Shown in pieces: positions 1 to 7,974 of a stretch of 64,000 nt of DNA. Where the stretch lies: assembly GCF_042661605.1 (NCBI RefSeq), contig NZ_JBHSWJ010000002.1, forward strand, positions 744,001 through 808,000, read 5' to 3'. Below the pieces are notes generated by a model. That model did no database searches, was not told the origin of the DNA, and was given only the letters and a program-made list of their open reading frames with translations. A program made the position numbers and the translations under genes. This DNA is from Branchiibius cervicis. GTDB taxonomy: Bacteria > Actinomycetota > Actinomycetes > Actinomycetales > Dermatophilaceae. The number at the start of each line of letters is the position of its first letter. Position 1 is the stretch's first letter.

Positions 1-500
1 GCGCGGACCTGCCGGTGGGCGAGACCGGTGTCGTCTACTTCGAGCGCGACACCCTGCCCTTCGAGTATCACAACGACCCGGCCAAGACCCGGGCCGCGCA
101 GCATCTGCAGCACCCGACGTGGACCACCACCGGCGACATCGGTCACGTCGACGAGGACGGCTACCTCTACCTGACCGACCGCGTGGCCTTCACGATCATC
201 ACCGGCGGCGTGAACATCTACCCGCAGGAGGTCGAAAGCGCACTCGCGCTGCACCCGGCGATCCTGGACGTGGCCGTTATCGGGGTGCCGGACGAAGAGT
301 TGGGTGAGGTGGCGAAGGCGGTCGTCCAGCCCGCGCCCGGCGTGCAGCCGAGCGAGGAATTGGCGGTCGAGATCCTGGACAGCCTGCGTGGCCGGATCGC
401 CGACTACAAGATCCCGCGGTCGCTGGACTTCACGCAGGACCTGCCGCGTTCGGCGACCGGGAAACTGGTGAAGGGGATCCTTGCGGCGCAATACCGCTGA
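1..500 (+). CDS. Acyl-CoA ligase, C-terminal part (cut by window start)
   Basis: This is the last ~165 residues of an ANL-superfamily adenylate-forming enzyme, most likely a fatty acid or aryl acyl-CoA ligase. The frame is open from base 3 with no start in the window. The segment holds the GDIGHVDEDGYLYLTDR hinge motif, then TGGVNIYPQEVE, and the C-terminal PRSATGKLVK motif with the lysine that contacts the acyl-adenylate. The family runs to about 500-550 residues, so roughly two thirds lies upstream. The stop is three bases from the convergent stop of the MhuD-like gene. Substrate cannot be told from this piece. Confidence 0.9.
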   Translation, partial: ADLPVGETGVVYFERDTLPFEYHNDPAKTRAAQHLQHPTWTTTGDIGHVDEDGYLYLTDRVAFTIITGGVNIYPQEVESALALHPAILDVAVIGVPDEELGEVAKAVVQPAPGVQPSEELAVEILDSLRGRIADYKIPRSLDFTQDLPRSATGKLVKGILAAQYR

Positions 501-503
501 GGA

Positions 504-833
504 TCAGGACGATTCGCTCTTCACGGCGACTTCGTAGTTCCAGACTTCGCTGGCGGTCCCGACCGGCTTGGCGCGCTCGTTGCTCTGGCCGTCGTGGCCG
601 TGGCCGTGCCCGTCGCGGAACGCCGAGGACGTCACCCACGCCTGGAACGAGTCCTCATCGTCCCAGCGGGTCACGACCAGCCACTGTTCGCGGTCGTCGG
701 TCGGCTTGAGCAGTTCGAACCCACCGAAGCCGGGCTGGCCGTCGACGGCGCCCAGTCGGGCCGCGAACCGATGGGCCAGTTCGTCGCCCGTCTCCTTGGG
801 CACGGTGATGGCGTTGATCTTGATCACGGTCAT
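504..833 (-). CDS. MhuD-like heme-degrading monooxygenase (ABM fold)
   Basis: The 109-residue protein resembles mycobacterial MhuD along its length: it opens MTVIKINAITVP and continues PGFGGFELLKP and WLVVTRWDDEDSFQAW. Asn7 and Trp66 sit at the numbers used by MhuD for heme catalysis. The axial-histidine region (His75 in MhuD) is replaced by a glycine-histidine run, GHGHGH, with histidines at 76, 78 and 80, so the ligand may be shifted by one residue. MhuD-type enzymes open heme to release iron in the cytoplasm without producing CO. I chose the ATG at 833 because the family starts there; a longer reading frame upstream has no family match. It lies beyond the terminator of the leftward pyrimidine operon. 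Confidence 0.85.
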   Translation of the reverse strand: MTVIKINAITVPKETGDELAHRFAARLGAVDGQPGFGGFELLKPTDDREQWLVVTRWDDEDSFQAWVTSSAFRDGHGHGHDGQSNERAKPVGTASEVWNYEVAVKSESS

Positions 834-852
834 GGCCCCATTGTGCGCGCCA

Positions 853-881
853 CGGCCCCCGCACCGAAGGTGCAGGGGCCG
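853..881 (-). terminator. Hairpin after the pyrimidine-transport operon
   Basis: An inverted repeat with arms of 13 bases (12 pairs, one mismatch) and a three-base loop lies 20 bases past the stop of the substrate-binding protein gene. It has no clear T tract, as is common in high-GC actinobacteria. It also separates that operon from the MhuD-like gene. Confidence 0.6.
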
Positions 882-900
882 CGACGACGAGCGGGCCGGG

Positions 901-2091
901 CTACTTCCCGCCTTCCTTGAGCGTGACCGTCTCCGGTTTGAACGAGGCACCCATCACGTCCTGACCCTCCGACTTCAGCTGCGCCAAGGCTTTCTCGACG
1001 TAGACGTTGCTGTAGGCATCGCTCGGCGGTGCCTTGGTGATGATCGTCTTGCCGGTGTTGTCCTTGGTGTGCAGCGCGATATCGACGGTCTGGTCCCACG
1101 CCGACTTCTGGACGGTCCCGATCCCGCCGGTCGACGGCCAGATCAACTTGTTGACCTCGTTGACCATCCACAACTGGTGCCCCGCAGGCAGGGTCGAACC
1201 TGCTGCTGCCACGATGTCTGCGGCTTCCTGCGGGTGGTCCCGGGTGTAGATCCAGCCCTCGATCGACGCCTTGATGAACTTCGTGGTCGTGTCCTGGTAG
1301 TCCTTGTCACTGGCCAGCTTGTCCGCATTGGCCCAGATCGCGTCCTGCAGCATCGCCGTGCCCTCGTCGTTCCAGTTGATGACGTTGAGGTCGGAGGGCT
1401 GGTAGAGCTTGCCGGTCTTCGGATTGATGGTTTCCAGCACCTGGGCGTACTCGTTGTACGTCATAGCCTGGGCGGCGTCGATGTCGCCGTTGAGGAAGCC
1501 GTTCATGTCGAACGCCTGCTGCACCAACGAGATCTGGCTGTTGGTGTCGATGCCGGCCTTCTGCATCCCGGCGAACAGCTCCCACTGGTTGCCGTAGCCC
1601 CACGACCCGACCTTCTTGCCCTTCAGGTCGGCGGGACTGGTGATCCCCTTGTCCTTGAAGGAGATCTGAGTGGTCCCGCTGCGCTCGAAGATCTGGGCGA
1701 CATCGGTGACCTTGGTGCCGCCCTCGATCGACCCGAGGACTTTGGGCACCCAGGAGATCGCGTAGTCCGCATCTCCGGAGGCGAGTACGTCGATCGGCAC
1801 CGTGTCCGTGCCCGCCGGCTTGATCGTGACGTCCAGACCTTCCTTGGCGTAGAAGCCCTTCTTCTCCGCGACGTAGTAACCGGCGAACTGGCCTTGGGCA
1901 ACCCACTGCAGCTGGAGGGTGACCTTCTTGGTGGCGCCGCCACCCGACGTACCCGTCCCCGCTGCGGAGCTCGGTGCACTTGCGGCGGGTGACGAACTGG
2001 AACTGCTGCTCATACCGCACCCGGCGAGGGTGAGGGCGCTGGCCGCTCCCAGGACGATGATCGTCCTGGTCCGGCGGATCGATGGGGTCAC
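901..2091 (-). CDS. ABC transporter substrate-binding lipoprotein, NMT1/THI5-like
   Basis: The 396-residue protein has a signal peptide ending in the lipobox LAGC, a serine-rich linker, and then an NMT1/THI5-like periplasmic-binding fold (LQLQWVAQGQFAGYYVAEKKG, KGKKVGSWG, a DYAISW segment). This family binds pyrimidine-like, taurine-like or nitrate-like ligands. Placement in one leftward operon with dihydropyrimidinase and beta-ureidopropionase genes suggests a pyrimidine or hydantoin ligand; that is inference. The start is a GTG at 2091, preceded by AGGAGG at good spacing and directly followed by the signal peptide. A 77-base gap separates it from the permease upstream. Confidence 0.9.
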   Translation of the reverse strand: MTPSIRRTRTIIVLGAASALTLAGCGMSSSSSSSPAASAPSSAAGTGTSGGGATKKVTLQLQWVAQGQFAGYYVAEKKGFYAKEGLDVTIKPAGTDTVPIDVLASGDADYAISWVPKVLGSIEGGTKVTDVAQIFERSGTTQISFKDKGITSPADLKGKKVGSWGYGNQWELFAGMQKAGIDTNSQISLVQQAFDMNGFLNGDIDAAQAMTYNEYAQVLETINPKTGKLYQPSDLNVINWNDEGTAMLQDAIWANADKLASDKDYQDTTTKFIKASIEGWIYTRDHPQEAADIVAAAGSTLPAGHQLWMVNEVNKLIWPSTGGIGTVQKSAWDQTVDIALHTKDNTGKTIITKAPPSDAYSNVYVEKALAQLKSEGQDVMGASFKPETVTLKEGGK

Positions 2092-2168
2092 TGGTTCCTC
2101 CTGGTGGTTCTGTACTGCGTTGGGAGAGAGGGAAGTACGGCGCACCGTCGGGCCGTACCGGGGTCGGG

Positions 2169-2924
2169 TCAGGCGCGGTGGCGGGTGACCAGCGCTTCCA
2201 GCGCATAGGTGACGCAGTAGAAGAGCAGACCGATGATGACCGACCCGAGCACGAAGGCCCAGGCCAGCGAGTAGCGCGACGATGAGACGGCCGAGGTGAT
2301 GGAGATGCCCAGGCCGTCCAACGGTCCGCCGAAGTATTCCGCGATCAGCGCCGAGATGACTGCTACCGACGAGGCGATGCGGATACCGGTGAAGATGAAG
2401 GGTACGGCGCCCGGAAGCGTGACCGCGCGCGTCGCCTGCCAGCCGGTGGCGGCGTAGGAGCGCATCAGATCCCGGTGCAACGGCGCAACGGTCCGAAGGC
2501 CCCTCAGCGAGTTGACGTAGACCGGCACGAACGCAGCGATGGCCGCAACCAGCACGCGCCCGGTCTGGGCCGCCGCGCCGAACATCGCGTAGAGCACCGG
2601 AGCCAGAGCGACGATCGGGATGACGGACAAGGCCACCACCAGGGGAGCGGCCATCTGTTCCACCGGCCGGATGGCGGCGGCCAGCGCCGCCCACACGACG
2701 CCGAAGAACGTCCCGATGACCAGGCCGAGCAACGCGTTCTTGGCGGTCGTGATCGCGGCATCGCGGATGATGTCGAGGCTGCCGGTGAACTGCTCCCAGA
2801 TCGCGGACGGGCTGGGCAGCACGTAGGGCTGGATGTCGCGCGCGGTGACCAACCACTGCCACAGCAGGAGGGCGAGCACTCCGAAGACGAGCGGCGCCAG
2901 CACCGTCCGCAGCCGGGCGCTCAT
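2169..2924 (-). CDS. ABC transporter permease (BPD type) of the pyrimidine operon
   Basis: This 251-residue inner-membrane protein has about six hydrophobic segments and the EAA-like loop of SsuC/ThiX-type permeases (LMRSYAATGWQATRAVTLPGAVPFIFTGIR). It would form the translocation channel with the second permease at 3715-4578 and the ATPase at 2921-3718. Its ATG overlaps the ATPase stop in an ATGA, which implies translational coupling. Two different permeases flank the ATPase, so the transporter is probably a heterodimer. Confidence 0.9.
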   Translation of the reverse strand: MSARLRTVLAPLVFGVLALLLWQWLVTARDIQPYVLPSPSAIWEQFTGSLDIIRDAAITTAKNALLGLVIGTFFGVVWAALAAAIRPVEQMAAPLVVALSVIPIVALAPVLYAMFGAAAQTGRVLVAAIAAFVPVYVNSLRGLRTVAPLHRDLMRSYAATGWQATRAVTLPGAVPFIFTGIRIASSVAVISALIAEYFGGPLDGLGISITSAVSSSRYSLAWAFVLGSVIIGLLFYCVTYALEALVTRHRA

Positions 2925-3718
2925 CGGTTCTCCACCCCGCGCACACCGGTCGGGCTACCTCCGTGGAGTGCTTCGCGAACGGCGCTGACGCGCTCGAAAA
3001 ACGAGGTGTCCTCACGCAGCGCTTCGCCGCGGTCGACGCCGCGGCCGAGGTCTACCGAGACGATCTCGCGGATCCGACCCGGCCGGGGTGACATCACGAC
3101 CACGCGATCGGACAGGAAGACCGCTTCGGGGATGGAGTGGGTCACGAAGACCACCGAGGCGCCGGATTCCGAGGCGAGCCGGACCAATTCGCCTTGCATG
3201 CGCTCGCGGGTCATCTCGTCCAGTGCGCCGAACGGCTCGTCCATGAGCAGCAGCTTGGGCTTCTCGGCGAACGCTCGCGCGATCGCTACCCGCTGTTGCA
3301 TACCGCCGGACAACTCGTCGGGGTAGCGTCCGGCGAAATCGGACAGACCGACCATTTCGAGCAGTTCGTCCACTCGCGCTGTGCGCCCGTCGACCTTGTG
3401 CAGTTGCAGCGGCAACTCGATGTTGGCTCGCACCGTCCGCCAGGGGAGCAGCCCGGCCTGCTGGAAGGCGATTCCGTAGTCCTGGTCCAACCGGGCCTGA
3501 TGGGGAGTCTTGCCGAAGACGCTCAGCGAGCCGGCCGTCGGTGAGTCCAGATCGGCGATCAGCCGCAACAGGGTGGACTTGCCGCACCCACTGGGGCCGA
3601 TCAGCGACACGAAGTCGCCCGGCTCGACGGTGAGGTCGATGTCATCCAGCGCGACGACCTCGTCCGAACCCTTGCCGGGAAAGACCTTCGAAACACCCTG
3701 CACTACGACGCCAGTCAC
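2921..3718 (-). CDS. ABC transporter ATP-binding protein, SsuB/TauB type
   Basis: The 265-residue ATPase carries Walker A GPSGCGKST (residues ~41-49), a Q-loop in the IAFQQAGLLPW segment, the signature LSGGMQQRVAIARA, Walker B LLLMDEPFGALD and the H-loop VTHSIPEAV. This sequence type powers nitrate/sulfonate/taurine/pyrimidine importers using NMT1-like binding proteins. It overlaps both neighbouring permease genes by four bases. Confidence 0.93.
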   Translation of the reverse strand: MTGVVVQGVSKVFPGKGSDEVVALDDIDLTVEPGDFVSLIGPSGCGKSTLLRLIADLDSPTAGSLSVFGKTPHQARLDQDYGIAFQQAGLLPWRTVRANIELPLQLHKVDGRTARVDELLEMVGLSDFAGRYPDELSGGMQQRVAIARAFAEKPKLLLMDEPFGALDEMTRERMQGELVRLASESGASVVFVTHSIPEAVFLSDRVVVMSPRPGRIREIVSVDLGRGVDRGEALREDTSFFERVSAVREALHGGSPTGVRGVENR

Positions 3719-4578
3719 GCTTCAGCCCTCCGGTATCGCTTCAACAAGAGACCGATCAACGCCACCAGGCCGGCGCCCGCCAGACCCATCAGCACCGCAC
3801 CACCGATCGGTGACCACTGCTTGGCGGGATCCGCACTACCGGTCTGCGCGAATTCGATGATCATCCGGCCGATACCGCCGTCCATGCCGATCGAGACCTC
3901 CGCGACGACGGTGCCGATCACCGCGGCGGCGATCGACAACCGCAGCGCCGGGATCAGGTAGGGGACCGCCGCTGGCATTCGCAGCCGGATAAGGCTCTGC
4001 CACCAGCCGGTCGCGTAGGAGCGCATCAGATCGGTCTGGGCCGCGACCGGCGAGTTGAGTCCGCGCACCATGCCCACGGTGACCGGGAAGAACGCCAGGT
4101 AGGCGGCGATGACCGCAACCGACATCCAGTCCTGCCAGGCGAATCCGCCGATGTGGAAGGCTGAGCTCCAGCGTTTCACCAATGGTGCCAGGGCGATGAG
4201 CGGCACGGTCTGGCTGAGCACGACCCACGGCAGGAGCGCGCTGTTGGCAATCTTGGAACGCTGCATCACCAGGGCCAGCAGCATGCCCACGACAAGGGCG
4301 ATGGCCCAGCCGATGAGAGCAACTTTGAAACTGAGCCACGCTGCCGACAGTACGTAGGACCACAGCGGCGCCGCACCCGGTGCCGAGGTGACCGGCTGGC
4401 CAGCTCGCTGCACCATCGTCCACAGGTGCGGCATCGCCAGATCGTTGGTGCGCGGCAGCACGATGGTGTCGCCGATCCGCACACCGTCCGCCGGCCCGAG
4501 CGCTTTGTAGGCCTCCCACACCACCGCCAGCAGCACGATCCCCGCAGCACCCCACAGCCAGGCGCGCCATCGCTTCAC
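3715..4578 (-). CDS. ABC transporter permease, second subunit of the pyrimidine operon
   Basis: The 287-residue protein starts with a membrane anchor (MKRWRAWLWGAAGIVLLAVVW) and has the EAA loop LMRSYATGWWQSLIRLRMPAAVPYL. An extra extracytoplasmic stretch of ~50 residues after the first helix is longer than in the other permease. It overlaps the LLM gene upstream and the ATPase downstream by four bases each. Confidence 0.88.
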   Translation of the reverse strand: MKRWRAWLWGAAGIVLLAVVWEAYKALGPADGVRIGDTIVLPRTNDLAMPHLWTMVQRAGQPVTSAPGAAPLWSYVLSAAWLSFKVALIGWAIALVVGMLLALVMQRSKIANSALLPWVVLSQTVPLIALAPLVKRWSSAFHIGGFAWQDWMSVAVIAAYLAFFPVTVGMVRGLNSPVAAQTDLMRSYATGWWQSLIRLRMPAAVPYLIPALRLSIAAAVIGTVVAEVSIGMDGGIGRMIIEFAQTGSADPAKQWSPIGGAVLMGLAGAGLVALIGLLLKRYRRAEA

Positions 4579-5591
4579 AGCTTGGCGCTCACGTCGTCGC
4601 GCAGCGCGGGGATGATCGTCTCGCCGTAGGCGCGCAATGTCTCGTCCTTGTTGTCATGCTGCAGGTAGCCGGCGAACTGGTCGACGCCCAGTTCCTTCAG
4701 GGCCGTGAGCTTTTCGATGTGATCGGCTGCCGTGCCCAGCACGCAGAACCGGTCGATGATGTCGTCCGGCACGAAGTGGGTGTGGGTGTTGGACGAGCGG
4801 CCGTGGTGGTTGTAGTCGTAACCCTCGCGGCCCTTGATGTAGTCGGTCAACGCTGTGGGCACCGCGCCATCGGCCCCGTACTTCTCGACGATGTCGGCCA
4901 CGTGGTTGCCCACCATCCCGCCGAACCACCGGCATTGGTCGCGCTGGTGGGCAAGGTCGTCCCCGACGTACATCGGAGCGGCCACGCAGAACTTGATCGC
5001 GGCCGGATCCCGGCCCGCTTCGGCCGCCGCGCGCCGTACGGTCCCGATCATCCACTCGGCGATGTCCAGGTCGGCCAGTTGCAGGATGAACCCGTCGCCC
5101 ACCTCGCCGGTGAGCTTGAGGGCTAGCGGCCCGTACGCCGCGACCCAGACTTCCAGCGAACTGCCGGTGCTCCAGGGGAACCGGAGGGTTGATCCGTTGT
5201 ACTCGACCGAGCGACTGTTGCCCAACTCCCGGATGACGTGGATGGATTCACGCAGTTCCTTCAGCGTGGTCGGCTTGCCGTTCGTGACTCGGACGGCAGA
5301 ATCGCCGCGGCCGATGCCCACGATGGTCCGATTGCCGAACATGTCGTTGAGCGTCGCGAACACCGACGCGGTCACGGTCCAATCGCGGGTCGCGGGGTTG
5401 GTGACGAAGGGACCCACGGTGATGCGATGGGTCTGCGCGAGGATCTGGCTGTAGATGACGTAGGGCTCCTGCCACAGCAGGTGCGAGTCGAAGGTCCAGA
5501 CGTGACTGAAGCCGTAGTTCTCCGCGGTCCTGGCCAGGTCGACGACCCGCCAGGCCGGGGGATTGGTTTGGAGGACGACACCGAAATCCAT
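4575..5591 (-). CDS. LLM-class, probably F420-dependent, oxidoreductase
   Basis: The 338-residue luciferase-like protein starts MDFGVVLQTNPPAWRVVDLA and has the TIM-barrel features of the F420-dependent group (SHVWTFDSHLLW, VGIGRGDSAVR). Its place between pyrimidine-ring-opening enzymes and the transporter suggests a step on the same substrate, perhaps an oxygenation or reduction before hydrolysis; the reaction is not known from the sequence. I recall a TIGRFAM group (CPS_4043 family) with a similar neighbourhood. The next gene upstream ends six bases away. Confidence 0.8.
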   Translation of the reverse strand: MDFGVVLQTNPPAWRVVDLARTAENYGFSHVWTFDSHLLWQEPYVIYSQILAQTHRITVGPFVTNPATRDWTVTASVFATLNDMFGNRTIVGIGRGDSAVRVTNGKPTTLKELRESIHVIRELGNSRSVEYNGSTLRFPWSTGSSLEVWVAAYGPLALKLTGEVGDGFILQLADLDIAEWMIGTVRRAAAEAGRDPAAIKFCVAAPMYVGDDLAHQRDQCRWFGGMVGNHVADIVEKYGADGAVPTALTDYIKGREGYDYNHHGRSSNTHTHFVPDDIIDRFCVLGTAADHIEKLTALKELGVDQFAGYLQHDNKDETLRAYGETIIPALRDDVSAKL

Positions 5592-5597
5592 TGCGGC

Positions 5598-7019
5598 TCA
5601 GATCAGGTACTGCGACAGGCCGCGCTTGAGGTACTTGCCGTGACCCTTAGTGCCGATGTACCCGGTCTCATCGACGACGACGGTCCCGCGGGACATCACC
5701 AGATCGGCGTGGCCGTCGATCTCATACCCCTCCCAGGCGGAGTAGTCCATCTTCATGTGATGCGCCTTGCCCATGCCGATCGAGGTGTGCCCGGCCGGGT
5801 CGTAGACGACGATGTCGGCGTCGGCACCGGGCGCGATGATGCCCTTGGTGCCGTAGAGGCCGAACATCCGGGCCGGCGTGGTCGAGGTGATCTCCACCCA
5901 GCGCTCAAGGCTGATGTGCCCGCCCACGACGCCCTGGTACATCAGGTCCATGCGGTTCTCCACCGAGCCGATCCCGTTGGGGATCTTGGAGAAGTCGTCG
6001 ATGCCCATCTCCTTCTGCTCCTTCATGCAGAAGGGGCAGTGGTCGGTGGAAACCATCTGAATGTCGTTGGTGCGCAGGGACTGCCACAGGTGGTCCTGGT
6101 GGCCCTCTGCGCGCGAACGCAGCGGGGTCGAGCAGACCCACTTGGCGCCCTCGAACTCTCCCCACTGCTCACTGACCGCGCCCAGCTGCTCCTCCAGGGA
6201 CAGGTAGAGATATTGCGGACAGGTCTCACCGAAGACGTTCATCCCCCGGTCGCGGGCCGCGGCGATCTGCTCGACGGCCTGTTTGGCCGACACGTGCACC
6301 ACGTAGAGCGGCGCCCCGGTGAGGTCGGCGATCATGATCGCGCGATGGGTGGCCTCCTCCTCGGCCTGCCAGGGCCGGGTGACGCCGTGGTAGTAGGGAG
6401 AGGTCTTGCCCGCCGACACCGACTGCTGGACCAACACATCGATGATGCTGCCGTTCTCGGCGTGCATCATCATCATGGCGCCGTTACTCGCCGCCTTCTG
6501 GAAAGCCCGCAGGATCTGACCGTCGTCGGACAGGAAGACGCCTTTGTAGGCCATGAAGAGTTTGAAACTCGTCACGCCTTCGTCGATCAGCTCGTCCATC
6601 GCCTTGAGCGAGTCGTCCTGGACATCGGACAGGATCTGGTGGAAGCCGTAGTCGATGGCGCAGTTGCCGGCGGCCTTCTCGTGCCAGGCGTGGTACTGGT
6701 CCATGATCCGCTGATCGGGGTACTGCACGACGAAGTCGATGATCGTAGTCGTGCCGCCCCAGGCGGCGGCCCGGGTGCCGGTCTCGAAGGTGTCGGAGGC
6801 GAAGGTGCCGCCGAAGGGCATCTCCATGTGGGTGTGCGCGTCGACACCGCCCGGAATGACGTATTTGCCTGTTGCGTCGATCTTTTCGGCCTGGACGCCA
6901 AGCGCGTCGGCGGCGCCGGGAGCCAGCAGGGCCGTGATCTTCTCACCCTCCACCAGGACGTCGGCCGTCGTGCGGCCGGTCGCGCTGACGACGGTTCCTC
7001 CGGTGATCAGAGTCGTCAT
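5598..7019 (-). CDS. Dihydropyrimidinase / D-hydantoinase
   Basis: The 473-residue cyclic amidohydrolase has the metal-binding DAHTHMEMPFGG, the lysine to be carbamylated in SFKLFMAYKG, metal-ligand histidines in MMMHAENG and VVHVSAKQA, and the catalytic Asp in STDHCPF. It hydrolyses 5,6-dihydrouracil or dihydrothymine to N-carbamoyl-beta-amino acids. The ATG at 7019 is chosen because MTTLITGG is the usual family start; a longer frame upstream would overlap the amidase gene. The beta-ureidopropionase gene ends four bases before it, so the two act in succession. Confidence 0.93.
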   Translation of the reverse strand: MTTLITGGTVVSATGRTTADVLVEGEKITALLAPGAADALGVQAEKIDATGKYVIPGGVDAHTHMEMPFGGTFASDTFETGTRAAAWGGTTTIIDFVVQYPDQRIMDQYHAWHEKAAGNCAIDYGFHQILSDVQDDSLKAMDELIDEGVTSFKLFMAYKGVFLSDDGQILRAFQKAASNGAMMMMHAENGSIIDVLVQQSVSAGKTSPYYHGVTRPWQAEEEATHRAIMIADLTGAPLYVVHVSAKQAVEQIAAARDRGMNVFGETCPQYLYLSLEEQLGAVSEQWGEFEGAKWVCSTPLRSRAEGHQDHLWQSLRTNDIQMVSTDHCPFCMKEQKEMGIDDFSKIPNGIGSVENRMDLMYQGVVGGHISLERWVEITSTTPARMFGLYGTKGIIAPGADADIVVYDPAGHTSIGMGKAHHMKMDYSAWEGYEIDGHADLVMSRGTVVVDETGYIGTKGHGKYLKRGLSQYLI

Positions 7020-7023
7020 CGGC

Positions 7024-7872
7024 TCACGCCTTCGGGATCGCGACGTAGGAGTCGGGCCGGCGGTCCCGGTAGAACTGCCAGTCGTTGCGGACTTCGCGGA
7101 TGAGATCCAGATCCAGGTCGCGCACGACGATCTCCTCATCGGTAGCCGAACCCAGCTCACCGACGTAGTTGCCGCGCGGGTCCAGGAACTGGGAGCTGCC
7201 GTAGAAGGTCACGGCCAGGTCGCCGTACTCGTTGTCCTCGGTCCCGACCCGGTTGGGCGCGGCGACGAAGTAGCCGTTCGCGGCGGCAGCTGCGGCCTGT
7301 TCGATCTCCCACAGCCGGTTGGACAGGCCCGGTTTGGTGGCGTTGGGGTTGAAGACGATCTGCGCGCCGTTCAGGCCCAGTTCGCGCCAGCCCTCCGGGA
7401 AGTGCCGGTCGTAGCAGATGTAGACACCGACCTTGCCGACGGCGGTCTCGAAGACGGGGTAGCCCAGGTTGCCGGGTCGGAAGTAGAACTTCTCCCAGAA
7501 CTTGTCGAGGTTGGGGATGTGGTGTTTGCGGTACTTGCCCAGGATCGTGCCGTCGGCGTCGACCACCACCGCGGTGTTGTAGTAGAGCCCGGGCATCTCC
7601 TCCTCGTAGATGGGCAGGATCATCACCATCTGCAGCTCCTTCGCCAGCGCCGCGAAACGCTGCACGATGGGACCGTCCGCCGGCTCCGCGTAGTCGTAGT
7701 ACTTCGCGTCCTCGGTGATGCCGAAGTACGGTCCGTAAAACAACTCCTGGAAGCAGATCACCTGGGCCCCTTGGGTTTTCGCTTCTCTGGCGAATCCCTC
7801 GTGCTTGTCCAGCATCGAGGTTTTGTCCCCGGTCCAGGTGGTCTGTGTGATGGCGGCTCGTACGACGGTCAT
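7024..7872 (-). CDS. Nitrilase-fold amidase, probable beta-ureidopropionase
   Basis: The 282-residue CN-hydrolase has the catalytic triad: Glu in CFQELFYGPYF, Lys in KYRKHHIPN and Cys in VYICYDRHFPEG. The sequence is close to N-carbamoylputrescine amidase and beta-ureidopropionase. The next gene is dihydropyrimidinase, so hydrolysis of N-carbamoyl-beta-alanine to beta-alanine, CO2 and ammonia fits best. The ATG at 7872 follows AGAAGGGA; the upstream ATG at 7914 would add 14 residues foreign to the family. This is the first gene of a seven-gene leftward operon. Confidence 0.88.
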   Translation of the reverse strand: MTVVRAAITQTTWTGDKTSMLDKHEGFAREAKTQGAQVICFQELFYGPYFGITEDAKYYDYAEPADGPIVQRFAALAKELQMVMILPIYEEEMPGLYYNTAVVVDADGTILGKYRKHHIPNLDKFWEKFYFRPGNLGYPVFETAVGKVGVYICYDRHFPEGWRELGLNGAQIVFNPNATKPGLSNRLWEIEQAAAAAANGYFVAAPNRVGTEDNEYGDLAVTFYGSSQFLDPRGNYVGELGSATDEEIVVRDLDLDLIREVRNDWQFYRDRRPDSYVAIPKA

Positions 7873-7974
7873 CCGGTGGTGTCCCTTCTGAAACATGCGT
7901 AAGTAGGCAGTCAACGCCTACCGCGTTTCTACCGCATTACCTCCGGTGACACCCCGGTAACGCTTCCAGAGATT
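7873..7974 (-). promoter_or_regulatory. Upstream region of the pyrimidine operon, with CTACCGC direct repeats
   Basis: The 102-base gap contains a TTGACT hexamer on the minus strand (7914-7909) that could be a -35 box, although I see no convincing -10 at the right distance. Two copies of CTACCGC on the plus strand (7918-7924 and 7929-7935) sit 11 bases apart, one helical turn, as expected for a regulator binding in tandem. Confidence 0.35.

Noticed and set aside
568..1992. A 474-codon open frame on the plus strand opposite the substrate-binding protein gene
   Set aside because: It is antisense to a gene with clear family motifs, is rich in Arg/Asp/Val with no domain, and is explained by high GC at third positions.
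5238..7103. A 621-codon open frame opposite dihydropyrimidinase
   Set aside because: Same cause: a shadow of a recognised gene, with no motifs or plausible start.
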